44,455 bases of DNA from an uncultured Prevotella sp. (GCA_937877595.1 CALFIY010000058.1:1-44455), one strand, 5' to 3'. Shown: positions 17,687 through 27,039, numbered from the stretch's first letter. Program-made: numbers and translations. Notes: generated by a model not told the origin, from the sequence alone.

Positions 17687-19039
17687 ATGAAGAAAATATT
17701 TTTATTCGCAGCCTTTGCCATGCTTGTGGCGGGCTGCGAGAAAAGTTTAACAGAGTTGCCCGACATCCCCGACAATCCTGTAGACGACAAAGACCCGATA
17801 GCGACCGACGCTTCGCTTTCCATCACTACGCGAGCAGACGGCGACAGCAGGATCAGTTATCCCATTGCAGTCTTTGTGTTCGACAGCGAAGACAAGTGCG
17901 TCACCAAGGAAGTCATTTCTGCCGAAGGCGAGGCGCTCTCGGTTGATTTGGTGCAAGGCAGTTACGACATACTTGCTGTTGCCGGCGCCGACGAGGATGT
18001 CTACAGCGTGCCTGCAGAAGAGGACGCCGTGAAGACGGCAGAGATACTGTTGCGCAGCGGACAGAAACACACTGACCTTATGACTGCGGTGAGCAGCATC
18101 GACTTAAAGCCGGGCAACACCACTCTGACAATAGGTTTCCAGCGCAAGGTGATAGAACTCTCGAGTGTCGTAATTCGCCAAATTCCTGCTGATGTAACGG
18201 CTGTCAGCGTTTCGCTCTCGCCGTCGTACCAAGGCATAACGCTCAGTGGCGACTATGTCAGTCGCGGAAGTCAGGAAGTCAGTCTGACCAAGCAGAGCGA
18301 CGATAGCACATGGCAACTCGCCGATGCTCAGTATTTGCTGGTCACTCCCGATGGTGCCACCATCACCGTGACGCTTGACGTGGCCGGTGTAAAGAAGAAT
18401 TTCACTTATACCTGTAAGCCCAACGAACTTGCCGCCAATTATCGCATTAACATCAGCGGTACCTACACGGAAGTGCAGACTCTCCAACTCAGCGGCACTA
18501 TCACAGGTGCATCGTGGAATGGCTCAACGGACATTGCCTTCACCTTCGATTCCAATGGCGCTTCCTCAGAGCAGACTGAGCCACAGCCTGGTAGCGATGT
18601 TCCTCAGGCTGGCAGTTTCTACAATGACTGCTATGTCATTTCCGTTACAGACAAGGGTGATAGTTACGAGGTGCTCCTCTTGCATCCAGAGCAGAAAAGG
18701 GGTATTGTTAATGCAGAAAACTGGGATGACAATGACGCTGTGTTGGTAGCAGTCAATGCTGCACTTGAAACAATGACTGTTGAGGGAGTTAGCGGCTGGC
18801 GTTTGCCTACATCAGCGGAGGCGGATGTCATTATCGAGAAGTGTGATGAAATAGAGGTGGCAATCGACGAACACACTATGGATATGGAAAAAAGATTTAA
18901 TCCAAGTGACTTGTTTCTATATCTTGATGGTTCTACGGTAAAGAGTTTTAACCCGGAACAAAAAGACAGCTATTCGTTGTCGACTGGTGGCGATCCCTAT
19001 CTTCGCCCTGTAGCCACAGTTATTTTTGACAAGAATTAA
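17687..19039 (+). CDS. Lipoprotein, FimB/Mfa2-like with a DUF1566-like C-terminal segment
   Basis: 450-aa predicted lipoprotein with signal MKKIFLFAAFAMLVAGC (lipidated Cys17). The N-terminal 260 residues resemble the FimB/Mfa2/fimbrillin-like transthyretin-fold proteins of Bacteroidales: 'SYPIAVFVFDSEDKCV', 'VDLVQGSYDILAVAG', then a second beta domain. A Glu/Gln/Pro-rich linker follows (about 288-305), then a region containing GWRLPTSAEAD (about 368-378), the motif of DUF1566/Lcl-type domains. Such proteins are usually surface adhesin or pilus-anchoring subunits. No pilus genes are adjacent. It starts 7 bases after the thrS stop, an unexpected partner for an adhesin-like gene. Moderate confidence on the family. 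Confidence 0.65.
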   Translation: MKKIFLFAAFAMLVAGCEKSLTELPDIPDNPVDDKDPIATDASLSITTRADGDSRISYPIAVFVFDSEDKCVTKEVISAEGEALSVDLVQGSYDILAVAGADEDVYSVPAEEDAVKTAEILLRSGQKHTDLMTAVSSIDLKPGNTTLTIGFQRKVIELSSVVIRQIPADVTAVSVSLSPSYQGITLSGDYVSRGSQEVSLTKQSDDSTWQLADAQYLLVTPDGATITVTLDVAGVKKNFTYTCKPNELAANYRINISGTYTEVQTLQLSGTITGASWNGSTDIAFTFDSNGASSEQTEPQPGSDVPQAGSFYNDCYVISVTDKGDSYEVLLLHPEQKRGIVNAENWDDNDAVLVAVNAALETMTVEGVSGWRLPTSAEADVIIEKCDEIEVAIDEHTMDMEKRFNPSDLFLYLDGSTVKSFNPEQKDSYSLSTGGDPYLRPVATVIFDKN

Positions 19040-19044
19040 GGCAG

Positions 19045-19437
19045 ATGCGCAGAATAGTGCTCCTTTTTTCAGTGGCAGTGTTGCTGGAGGCTTGTCAGGA
19101 GTCACTGGAACAGCGCTGTGCGCGTGAGGCTCGCGAGTATACACGCAAAAATTGTCCTGCACCTGTTGCCAAGGATGTCATAGTAGACAGTATGACATTC
19201 GACGCTGCAACCCATACGATAGGCTATTTCTATACTCTCAGCGGACAACTTGACGACACCGCCCTGGTGGCACGCAATGATATGCGCGAGATGTTGCTCC
19301 GCGAGTTGCGCAACTCTGCAAAACTTAAGATGTACAAGGAGGCCGACTACCTCTTTCGCTACGTATACTATTCAAAAAGTCAGAAGGGCAGAAAACTCTT
19401 TGAGTCGACTTTCCGCCCTTCTGACTATAATGAATAG
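19045..19437 (+). CDS. Small lipoprotein, unknown function
   Basis: 130 aa, starting five bases after the preceding lipoprotein stop. The signal peptide MRRIVLLFSVAVLLEAC has a lipobox Cys17. The mature part is highly charged with Cys26 and Cys38 besides the lipid Cys. It contains the segments SMTFDAATHTIGYFYTLSG and ELRNSAKLKMYKEADYLFRY, which look like a small alpha/beta domain. Not recognised as a named family. Co-transcribed with the fimbrillin-like gene. Confidence 0.75.
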   Translation: MRRIVLLFSVAVLLEACQESLEQRCAREAREYTRKNCPAPVAKDVIVDSMTFDAATHTIGYFYTLSGQLDDTALVARNDMREMLLRELRNSAKLKMYKEADYLFRYVYYSKSQKGRKLFESTFRPSDYNE

Positions 19438-19462
19438 GATTCTCTCCTAAACCGCAGACCGT

Positions 19463-19738
19463 TTATTCTTCCACGAGAGGCTGTTGCTTCAGCGCTTCCA
19501 GTGCCCGGCACAACTGGTCGGGGCAACTGGTGCCTTTCGTGCCGCAGCGTATTCCGTTGATGCGTGGTATCACGTCGTCAATCTTCTGTCCGCGCACGAG
19601 TTGTGCTATGCCTTGCAGGTTGCCGTTGCAACCGCCGAGAAAGAAAACCTGTTGTATGCGGTCGTCAGCATCGCACGTGACATCAATCATTTTTGAGCAT
19701 GTGCCCTGTGTCTGATAGGTGATATGTCGCGTTGCCAT
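19463..19738 (-). CDS. TSCPD domain protein
   Basis: 91-aa protein of the short TSCPD family (the domain also found at the C-terminus of some ribonucleotide reductases). Features: Cys14, the CDADDRIQQVFFLGGCNGNLQGI segment (Cys21 to about 44, broken here at GGCNGNLQGI), and the hallmark GTSCPDQLCRAL (about 68-79). The conserved Cys residues suggest metal binding. Follows yebC by 5 bases as last gene of the pheT operon. Physiological role unknown. Confidence 0.85.
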   Translation of the reverse strand: MATRHITYQTQGTCSKMIDVTCDADDRIQQVFFLGGCNGNLQGIAQLVRGQKIDDVIPRINGIRCGTKGTSCPDQLCRALEALKQQPLVEE

Positions 19739-19743
19739 GTTTT

Positions 19744-20472
19744 TTAAAGTTCAGGTTTCATGTTTGTGTAGACAGTCTGCACGTCGTCGAAGTCTTCCAA
19801 CTTCTCAACCATCTTGTCGATGGTCTCGCGCTCCTCTGGTGTGACATCCTTCAGATCGTTGGGGATGCGCGTAAACTCAGCGCCGGTCACTTCAAAACCA
19901 TTTTCCTCCAGATGCTTCTGAATGGCGCCAAACGACTGTGGGTCGCCGTAGATAGTGATAGAGTTTTCCTCCTCGTCCTCGTCGTATTCGTCTTCCACGC
20001 CGTAGTCTATCAGGTCGAGTATCATCTCGTCCATGTCAAGTCCATCAGTCTTTTTAAAGGTGAAAACAGCCTTGTGGTCGAAGAGGAATGACAGCGAACC
20101 CTGGGTACCAAGGTTTCCGTTGAACTTGTTGAACACGGAACGAACGTCGCCAACGGTGCGAGTGGTGTTGTCGGTCAGTGTGTCGACAAAGATGGCAATG
20201 CCGTGAGGGCCATATCCCTCGTAGGTCACTTCCTTGTAGTCGCTCTGGTCCTTACCCATGGCGTTCTTGATGGCACGCTCGATGTTGTCCTTCGGCATGT
20301 TCTCGCGCTTGGCATTGGCAATGATGGCGCGGAGGGCAGGGTTCATGTCGGGCTCTGGTCCGCCAGCCTTCACTGCAATGGCTATCTGTTTGCCAATCTT
20401 TGTAAATGTCTTGGCCATGTGGCCCCATCTCTTCAGTTTCGCTGCTTTGCGATATTCAAATGCTCTTCCCAT
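19744..20472 (-). CDS. yebC: YebC/PmpR family protein
   Basis: 242-aa member of the YebC/TACO1 family, described both as DNA-binding regulators and, more recently, as ribosome-associated factors aiding translation of difficult sequences. Begins MGRAFEYRKAAKLKRWGHMAK, then RENMPKDNIERAIKNAMG, EGYGPHGIAIFV, TDNTTRTVGDVRSVFNKFNG and an acidic region DYGVEDEYDEDEEEN, all standard. Located 38 bases after pheT in a three-gene minus-strand operon; the link to translation genes agrees with the translational role. Confidence 0.95.
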   Translation of the reverse strand: MGRAFEYRKAAKLKRWGHMAKTFTKIGKQIAIAVKAGGPEPDMNPALRAIIANAKRENMPKDNIERAIKNAMGKDQSDYKEVTYEGYGPHGIAIFVDTLTDNTTRTVGDVRSVFNKFNGNLGTQGSLSFLFDHKAVFTFKKTDGLDMDEMILDLIDYGVEDEYDEDEEENSITIYGDPQSFGAIQKHLEENGFEVTGAEFTRIPNDLKDVTPEERETIDKMVEKLEDFDDVQTVYTNMKPEL

Positions 20473-20510
20473 TGTTTAATTTTACTATTATACTATTTTA
20501 CAATTCAAAA

Positions 20511-22958
20511 TTAGCGAAGTTGAGCGCCAAGTTTGGCGGTCAACTGAGCGATAAGTTTTTGCATGATGGCGTCAATCTGCTTGTCGCTCATGGTGCGCTC
20601 TGTATCCTGCAGGATGAAGTTGACGGCATAACTCTTCTTGCCTTCCGGCAACTTGTCGCCTTCGTAGACGTCGAACAACTCTACCTGCTTGAGCAGTTTG
20701 CGCTCTGTCTGACGTGCTATCTCTTCTATCTGTGCAAACTCTACGCTCTTGTCGATGAGCAGAGCGAGGTCGCGACTTACTGCAGGGAACTTTGCAATCT
20801 CCTTGAATTCCACTTTCTGCTTCTGTACGAATTTCGTCAGTGCCGTCCAGTTGAGTTCGGCGTAGAAAACTGTGGTGTCGATGTCGAATTGCTTCTGCAG
20901 TTTCTTGGTGATTATTCCCATTTCGCCCAGCACCTTTCCGCCGCGGTTTTCCAGAGTGATGCCTGCGCTGAATATGGTGTTGGCCGATTTCTTGCGAACT
21001 ATCATGCCCTGCTGCACACCGATGCGCCTCAGGATATTCTCCACGTGGGCTGCCAGTTCGGCATACGACGTTTCTTCGTCGGCATGTGCCCATGAGCCGC
21101 TGACGCGTTTTCCCGTGAGCCACAGCGCCAGGTTGTGCTGTTCGCTGTATGCCTGCATAGGGTTGTCGTCATTCTGCTTGTCGGCGGCAAAGCGGTAGAT
21201 GTTGCCAAACTCGAAAAATCTGCAGTTGGGGTGTTTGCGCTTCGCGTTATGCTCGATGCTCTCCAGTCCGCCGTAGAGCAGAGTGCGGCGCATCACGTTG
21301 AGGTCGCTCGAAAGCGGATTCATAATCTTCACCAGGTTTTCCTCGTTGTCGTAGTAGGCTCCCTTGGTGAGCGAATTGTTTAGAATCTCGTTGAAACCGC
21401 TTCCCACGAGTTGCTCTGCAGTCAGATTTCCCAACTTGTGCTTCATGTCTTCGTCGCCTTTTATCACCAGGCTTGACTTCAACTGCGTTGGAATTTCCAC
21501 GTTGTTATATCCGTAGATGCGAAGGATGTCCTCCACTACGTCGCACGGGCGCTGCACGTCCACGCGGTATGCTGGCACTTCCACCGTGAGTCCCTGTTCG
21601 TTTTCCTGCACTATCTGCATTTCCAGCGAGAGCAGTATGCTCTTCAGTTCGCTCGTCGGGATGTGCTTTCCAACCAGCGCGTCGACGTAGTCGTAGCGCA
21701 GGTCGACCACAGCATTGCGTGTTGGTTCGGGATATACGTCGTTTATCTCCATTGACACCTTTCCGCCGGCCAACTGCCGGCAAAGCAGTGCTGCGTATTT
21801 CAGTGCGTCGATCACTCCGTTGGGGTCTATGCCGCGCTCAAAGCGGAATGAAGCGTCGGTTGACAGTCCGTGGCGGCGTGCCGACTTGCGTATCCATGTC
21901 GGATTGAAGTATGCCGCCTCGAGCACCACGTTTTTAGTGGTGGAGTAGGTGCCGCTGCCGCGTCCGCCGAACACGCCGGCAATACACATCGGCTCCTCGG
22001 CATTGCAGATGGCAAGGTCGCGGTCGGAGAGTTTGTGCTCCATGCCGTCCAGAGTTTGGAACGGTGTGCCTTCTGCCATTGTGCGCACCACGATCTTCTG
22101 TCCCTTCACCATGTCGGCATCGAAGGTGTGCAGAGGCTGGCCGAGCGCCATCATCACATAGTTGGTGATGTCTACGATATTGTTGATAGGACGCAGCCCT
22201 ACGGTGGTGAGTCGTGTCTTCAGCCATTCGGGACTTTCCTTTACGTCGCATCCGGTGATGCTGACGCATGCGTAGCGGCTGCAGGCTTCTTTCTGCTGTA
22301 TCTCCACCTCTATTGGCAGGTCGTTGTTGTCTACGTGGAAACCGCTTATGTCGGGGCGGTGCAGTGCTGTGGCATATCCGTTGCGCTTGAGCCATGCATA
22401 GAGGTCGCGCGCCACGCCCCAGTGCGACAGTGCGTCGGCACGGTTTGCCGTGATGTCAACTTCTATGAGCCAGTCGCTTTCCAGATGGTAGTATTCGGCG
22501 GCAGGTGTTCCTACTATGGCATCGTCGGGCAGCACGATAATGCCGTCGTGACTCGTGCCAATGCCGATTTCGTCTTCTGCGCATATCATGCCCAGCGAAT
22601 CAACGCCGCGAAGTTTCGACTTCTTGATTTGAAATTCCTTGTCGCCGTCATAGAGCACGCATCCAAGGTCGGCAACGATGACTTTCTGGCCGGCGGCAAC
22701 ATTTGGAGCGCCACATACTATCTGCTGCGGCTCACCTTTGCCGAGGTCTACGGTCGTAACATGAAGATGGTCGGAGTTTGGATGCTTTTCGCATGTGAGA
22801 ACTTGGCCGACAAAGAGTCCTTTCAGTCCGCCTTTTATGCTCTGTACTTCTTCCAGTGCATCAACCTCGAGGCCTGTTGATGTCAGAGCGTCGCACACTT
22901 GTTGTGGGGAAAGGTCGAAGTCAACGTATTCCTTCAACCATTTATAAGAAATATTCAT
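20511..22958 (-). CDS. pheT: Phenylalanyl-tRNA synthetase beta subunit
   Basis: 815-aa beta chain of the PheRS heterotetramer, providing tRNA binding and Tyr-tRNA-Phe editing. Domains in order: N-terminal and EMAP-like tRNA-binding domain (about 40-150, GQVLTCEKHPNSDHLHVT), B3/B4 editing domain (about 210-390, PINNIVDITNYVMMALGQPLH), B5 (about 400-475), the catalytic-like core (FEFGNIYRF), and a C-terminal FDX-ACB anticodon domain (about 720-815, KFPAVSRDLALLID). Starts MNISYKWLKEYVDFDL. First gene of the pheT-yebC-TSCPD operon. pheS is not in the window. Confidence 0.96.
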   Translation of the reverse strand: MNISYKWLKEYVDFDLSPQQVCDALTSTGLEVDALEEVQSIKGGLKGLFVGQVLTCEKHPNSDHLHVTTVDLGKGEPQQIVCGAPNVAAGQKVIVADLGCVLYDGDKEFQIKKSKLRGVDSLGMICAEDEIGIGTSHDGIIVLPDDAIVGTPAAEYYHLESDWLIEVDITANRADALSHWGVARDLYAWLKRNGYATALHRPDISGFHVDNNDLPIEVEIQQKEACSRYACVSITGCDVKESPEWLKTRLTTVGLRPINNIVDITNYVMMALGQPLHTFDADMVKGQKIVVRTMAEGTPFQTLDGMEHKLSDRDLAICNAEEPMCIAGVFGGRGSGTYSTTKNVVLEAAYFNPTWIRKSARRHGLSTDASFRFERGIDPNGVIDALKYAALLCRQLAGGKVSMEINDVYPEPTRNAVVDLRYDYVDALVGKHIPTSELKSILLSLEMQIVQENEQGLTVEVPAYRVDVQRPCDVVEDILRIYGYNNVEIPTQLKSSLVIKGDEDMKHKLGNLTAEQLVGSGFNEILNNSLTKGAYYDNEENLVKIMNPLSSDLNVMRRTLLYGGLESIEHNAKRKHPNCRFFEFGNIYRFAADKQNDDNPMQAYSEQHNLALWLTGKRVSGSWAHADEETSYAELAAHVENILRRIGVQQGMIVRKKSANTIFSAGITLENRGGKVLGEMGIITKKLQKQFDIDTTVFYAELNWTALTKFVQKQKVEFKEIAKFPAVSRDLALLIDKSVEFAQIEEIARQTERKLLKQVELFDVYEGDKLPEGKKSYAVNFILQDTERTMSDKQIDAIMQKLIAQLTAKLGAQLR

Positions 22959-22985
22959 TTTCGATATTTATTTCAAAAATCCATG

Positions 22986-23015
22986 CAAAGGTACGAATAA
23001 GCGAGCGAAATGCAA
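22986..23015 (-). promoter_or_regulatory. Promoter of pheT operon
   Basis: Minus-strand -7 box TACCTTTG (CAAAGGTA at 22986-22993), a 19-bp spacer containing CTCGCTTATTCG, and TTG (CAA at 23013-23015). One of the best copies of the extended promoter repeat. It gives a leader of about 25 bases. Confidence 0.8.
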
Positions 23016-23060
23016 AAGAAAAAACTCTGTTTTTTATTTTGTCCTGTCCCTGCTTTTTCG

Positions 23061-23068
23061 TATTTTTG
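23061..23068 (+). promoter_or_regulatory. Candidate -7 box TATTTTTG for tex
   Basis: TATTTTTG fits TAnnTTTG but ends only 7 bases before the chosen tex ATG at 23076, implying a very short or absent leader. A TTG at the expected -33 distance is not obvious. Tentative. Confidence 0.35.
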
Positions 23069-23075
23069 GCTTCGT

Positions 23076-25232
23076 ATGGAGAACATAAAGATATTTACCA
23101 AACTTATATCGAGTGAGATGCATCTGCCCGAGGCAGGAGTGGAGAATACGCTGAAACTGCTCAGCGAGGGATGTACCATTCCCTTTATCTCACGATACCG
23201 GAAGGAGCGTACCGGAGGGCTTGACGAAGTCCAAGTGACGGCCATCAGCGACCGCTATGAGCGGCTGCAGGAGATAGCAAAGCGTAAGGAGACGGTGATA
23301 AACACCATCAGTGAGCAGGGGCGCATGACCGACGAACTGCTGCAGCGTATCACCGACTGCTGGGAGAGCACTATGCTGGAGGATATCTATCTGCCCTACA
23401 AGCCGAAGCGCCGCACAAGGGCCCAGGTGGCTCGCGAGCAGGGGCTGGAGCCTTTGGCCATTCTGCTGATGCAGCAGCGCGAGAGCAATCCACAGCGTGC
23501 GGCACAGCGCTATGTCACGGGCGATGTGACGACGGTCGTACAGGCTCTGCAGGGAGCGCAGGACATCATAGCCGAACAGGTGAGCGAAAACGAGCGTTCG
23601 CGCCAGCAGGTGCGTGCAGCCTTCCGCCGCGAGGCCATGATAGCGTCGCGCGTGGTGAAAACAAAGAAGGACAGCGACGAGGCTCAGAAATACCGCGACT
23701 ATTTTGACTTCAGCGAACCCTTGCGGCGCTGTTCCAGTCACAGGTTGCTTGCCATGCGCCGTGGCGAGGCGGAGGGCGTCTTGCGTGTGAGTATCAGTAT
23801 TGACGACCAGACTGCTGTGGAACGCCTGCAGCATCATTACGTCAGGGGCTACAGCGAGTGCAGCCGCCTGGTGGGTGATGCCGTTGCCGACGGCTACAAG
23901 CGTCTGCTTCAGCCCGCCATAGAGACGGAATTCTCCAGCCAGAGCAAGGAGCGTGCCGACCGTGAGGCAATCAATGTCTTTGCAGAGAACCTGCGGCAAC
24001 TGCTTCTCTCGGCGCCACTCGGCCAGAAGCGCGTGATGGGCATCGACCCAGGATTTCGTACAGGCTGCAAGGTGGTGTGTCTTGACGCGCAGGGCAACCT
24101 GCTGCATCACGAGGCCGTCTTCCCACATCCGCCGGTAAACCACAGGATGCAAGCCACCGTGCATCTGCAGCAGATGATAGCCGACTATGGCATTGAGGCA
24201 ATAGCCATAGGCAATGGCACGGCAAGTCGTGAGACGAAGGATTTTGTCAGCGACAGTCTGCCGGACAAGGGCAGGCCGCAGGTGTTTGTGGTGAGCGAGG
24301 ATGGTGCATCGGTATACAGCGCTTCGAAGGTGGCGCGCGAGGAATTTCCCGACGAAGACGTTACTGTGCGTGGCGCCGTGAGCATCGGTCGACGCCTGAT
24401 GGACCCTCTGGCAGAACTGGTGAAGATTGACCCGAAGAGCATTGGTGTGGGGCAGTATCAGCACGACGTGGATCAGACGCTGCTGAAGCAGTCGCTCGAC
24501 CACGTGGTGGAGAGTTGTGTCAATATGGTCGGAGTAAATCTGAACACAGCGTCGAAGCATTTGCTAACTTATGTCAGCGGACTCGGACCCACGCTGGCGC
24601 AGAATATCGTTGATTATCGCGCTCAGCACGGGCCGTTCGCCAGTCGCCGCCAACTGCTGAAGGTGGCACGGCTCGGGCCTGCGGCATTCCTGCAGTGTGC
24701 CGGCTTCCTGCGAATACCAGGTGCAGAGAATCCTCTTGACAATTCGGCTGTCCATCCGGAGAGTTATGCCGTCGTGGAACAGATGGCGCGCGACCAGCAC
24801 TGCACTATAGCGCAACTGATAGGCAGCAACAGCGAGCATCGCAACGCTATTGACGTGAAGCGCTACGTCAGCGACAGTGTAGGACTGCCCACGCTGAATG
24901 ACATAATGGCCGAACTGAAGAAGCCTGGGCGCGATCCGCGCGAGGAAGTAGAGGAGTTTGAGTTTGATTCCAACGTGCAGACGATAGAAGACTTGCACGA
25001 GGGAATGGTACTGCCAGGGATAGTGACCAACATAACAAATTTTGGCGCTTTCGTTGACATTGGTGTCCATCAGGATGGACTTGTTCACATTTCGCAACTG
25101 GCTGATCGCTATGTCAGCGACCCAACGCAGGTGGTGCGACTGCACGAGCAGGTAATGGTAAGAGTGACGGCAGTCGACCTGCGGCGTGGACGAATTTCGC
25201 TGTCGATGCGAGGTCAGCGCTTGTCGTCGTAG
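23076..25232 (+). CDS. tex: Tex family S1 RNA-binding protein
   Basis: 718 aa from ATG 23076 (MENIKIFTKLI). A further upstream ATG at 23010 would prepend a hydrophobic stretch encoded by the pheT promoter repeat and is rejected. Tex is a conserved nucleic-acid-binding transcription accessory protein. Visible: the N-terminal helical domain with CTIPFISRYRKERTGGLDEVQ, the YqgF/RNase H-like domain with GIDPGFRTGCKVVCLD, the HhH region around VNLNTASKHLLTYVSGLGPTLA, and a C-terminal S1 domain from about residue 645 (GMVLPGIVTNITNFGAFVDI then GVHQDGLVHISQL). The 3' end overlaps the convergent mscS-type gene by 19 bases. Confidence 0.94.
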   Translation: MENIKIFTKLISSEMHLPEAGVENTLKLLSEGCTIPFISRYRKERTGGLDEVQVTAISDRYERLQEIAKRKETVINTISEQGRMTDELLQRITDCWESTMLEDIYLPYKPKRRTRAQVAREQGLEPLAILLMQQRESNPQRAAQRYVTGDVTTVVQALQGAQDIIAEQVSENERSRQQVRAAFRREAMIASRVVKTKKDSDEAQKYRDYFDFSEPLRRCSSHRLLAMRRGEAEGVLRVSISIDDQTAVERLQHHYVRGYSECSRLVGDAVADGYKRLLQPAIETEFSSQSKERADREAINVFAENLRQLLLSAPLGQKRVMGIDPGFRTGCKVVCLDAQGNLLHHEAVFPHPPVNHRMQATVHLQQMIADYGIEAIAIGNGTASRETKDFVSDSLPDKGRPQVFVVSEDGASVYSASKVAREEFPDEDVTVRGAVSIGRRLMDPLAELVKIDPKSIGVGQYQHDVDQTLLKQSLDHVVESCVNMVGVNLNTASKHLLTYVSGLGPTLAQNIVDYRAQHGPFASRRQLLKVARLGPAAFLQCAGFLRIPGAENPLDNSAVHPESYAVVEQMARDQHCTIAQLIGSNSEHRNAIDVKRYVSDSVGLPTLNDIMAELKKPGRDPREEVEEFEFDSNVQTIEDLHEGMVLPGIVTNITNFGAFVDIGVHQDGLVHISQLADRYVSDPTQVVRLHEQVMVRVTAVDLRRGRISLSMRGQRLSS

Positions 25233-26953
25233 TCAGGAGCCTGACGGCGTATTCCATCACGACGGGCATAGATGTGAGGAGCCATCACTTCTATGCCTGC
25301 TTCGTTGAATTTGTCTACAACATTCTTGTGAAGTTCGCTGTAGACGCTGAGCAGGTCTTGCGAATAGTGGGTATAGGCATTGATTTCGTAGGTGAGGTAA
25401 CTGTCGTCGAGGGCATGCGCAAGCACGAAAGGACGTGGGTGCTTGTTGACATGCTTAGTGGCAAGGGCAGCCTCGATAAGCAGCCGCTCGCACGTACGCC
25501 AGTTGATATCGTAGCCCATGGTGAACTGAGTGTGAACGATGATGCCGTAGTTTTCGGCCGAGAGCGTGTAGTTGAGCGTCTTAGCCTGGAGGATGCTGGC
25601 ATTGGGAATGGTGATGATGTCATTCTTCAATGTGCGTATGCGCGTAACGAGTACGGTCTTCTCTATCACTTCTCCCTCGTTGTCCTCAAAGCGTATGAAG
25701 TCGCCGATGCGGAACGGGCGCATGTATGTCATCACTATTCCCGACACCATATTGCTTATCACGCTTGACGAACTGAACGATACTATCACTCCGAGGAACA
25801 CCGAGATTCCCTTGAACACGCCGGAGTCGCTGTAGGGCAGCAGCGGCCAAATCATTACGATCATGAAAGCATAGGCAAAGACCCTTATGATATAGAATGT
25901 GGGCTTTGCCCATTCGGGATAGAAGCCGTTGATGCGCAGTTTGCCGTTTTCTATCTCTCCGGCCATGTATCGCATGAAGCGCACGAGGTAGCGGAAACAG
26001 TAGAACACTATCGTAATCTGTATCAGTTTCGGTATGTATCCCACGATGCCTACCACCAGTTGCCACGCGGGGTTCCACACGTAGCCTATGAGCCGCCATG
26101 TCACGGTTTTCGTTTCTGGGAAAATGCTGAAGAGCAGTGGGATGGTGATGGCCAGTTGCAGTAGTATTGTCAGTATCTGGCCGACTCTGGTGAGCAGTAG
26201 CAGGATGCGCGCCTGCTGGTGTACGTTGAGAAATTCGTAGTCTTTCAGAGTGAGCGGCTTCAGTTGCTTCATCCATTTGCTTGCTATAAGACGGCGCAGA
26301 TGGGCAAAGAGGCGCATGGTAAGTTTGAAGAGCAACACCTGTGCTACGATGATGAGCAGCAGTAGTGCTATTCCAATCAGTTTTTGCTGCAGTCCGTAGG
26401 CTTTGTGCATCTGTTGCACCTTGTTTGCAATCAGAATGGAATAGTGTTTGGCGAGGGCCTGACGACTGGTGCCGTTCCACATTCCGTCAAGGTCTGTCAG
26501 CGTAATTATAACGTTTTCACCGCCCATTACGTCGGTGGCGTAGTCAGACTCAGCAACGTATATGCTGTCGGTAGTGAGGCGCAGGCTGTGACCGATGGCC
26601 ATTATCGTGGTGCGGGCCGATATGGCGCGTGCTTCGGCCGACACTCCGCCGCGCGAAGTGAATATCGTGAAAAGTGTGTCGCCCTCTATCACGACGGGTA
26701 TGCCTCTCGTCGTCTGCCGCAGCGAGTCGATGCGTTTCTGCCGCTCTGCCTGGCGAACGGAGTCCTGTCGCGCAGCCTCGCCCGATGCCGTCAGTTGGTC
26801 GGTGAGCATCATTTCGCGCAGTTTCATCTCACGCAGTTGGGCTTGCAGACTCTCTACCAGTGAGTCGGTGTCGGCTTTTGCCGTGTTGTCCTGGGCTTTT
26901 ATCGAGATTGCTGCCATCAGTAGGATGACAGAGGCAAGTAGTAGTTTCTTCAT
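25214..26953 (-). CDS. Mechanosensitive ion channel, MscS family
   Basis: 579-aa inner-membrane channel gating under membrane tension. A cleavable signal peptide (MKKLLLASVILLMAAISIKA) precedes a periplasmic coiled-coil region (about 25-70, SLVESLQAQLREMKLREMM). At least four membrane segments follow between about residues 190 and 390. The pore helix region is VSFSSSSVISNMVSGIVMTY (about 396-415), continuing MRPFRIGDFIRFED, the MscS beta-domain signature (VLVTRIRTLKNDIITIPNA). The larger size and periplasmic N-terminus place it with MscK/YbdG-like members rather than minimal MscS. Stop overlaps the convergent tex end. Confidence 0.9.
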   Translation of the reverse strand: MKKLLLASVILLMAAISIKAQDNTAKADTDSLVESLQAQLREMKLREMMLTDQLTASGEAARQDSVRQAERQKRIDSLRQTTRGIPVVIEGDTLFTIFTSRGGVSAEARAISARTTIMAIGHSLRLTTDSIYVAESDYATDVMGGENVIITLTDLDGMWNGTSRQALAKHYSILIANKVQQMHKAYGLQQKLIGIALLLLIIVAQVLLFKLTMRLFAHLRRLIASKWMKQLKPLTLKDYEFLNVHQQARILLLLTRVGQILTILLQLAITIPLLFSIFPETKTVTWRLIGYVWNPAWQLVVGIVGYIPKLIQITIVFYCFRYLVRFMRYMAGEIENGKLRINGFYPEWAKPTFYIIRVFAYAFMIVMIWPLLPYSDSGVFKGISVFLGVIVSFSSSSVISNMVSGIVMTYMRPFRIGDFIRFEDNEGEVIEKTVLVTRIRTLKNDIITIPNASILQAKTLNYTLSAENYGIIVHTQFTMGYDINWRTCERLLIEAALATKHVNKHPRPFVLAHALDDSYLTYEINAYTHYSQDLLSVYSELHKNVVDKFNEAGIEVMAPHIYARRDGIRRQAPDYDDKR

Positions 26954-26979
26954 GCGGTGACTATGGTTTTAGTTGGCAG

Positions 26980-27010
26980 CAAAGATACGATTAAGCAAGG
27001 TAAATGCCAA
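26980..27010 (-). promoter_or_regulatory. Promoter of the MscS-family gene
   Basis: Minus-strand TATCTTTG (CAAAGATA at 26980-26987), 20-bp spacer with TTGCTTAATCG next to the box, and TTG (CAA at 27008-27010). The box ends about 26 bases before the start at 26953. Confidence 0.75.
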
Positions 27011-27039
27011 ATTTATTTGAGCATTTGGGAATGTAAAAT

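Noticed and set aside
23190..24560. 456-codon minus-strand frame opposite tex
   Set aside because: Antisense shadow of a well-conserved gene; His/Leu/Val-rich translation without domain features.
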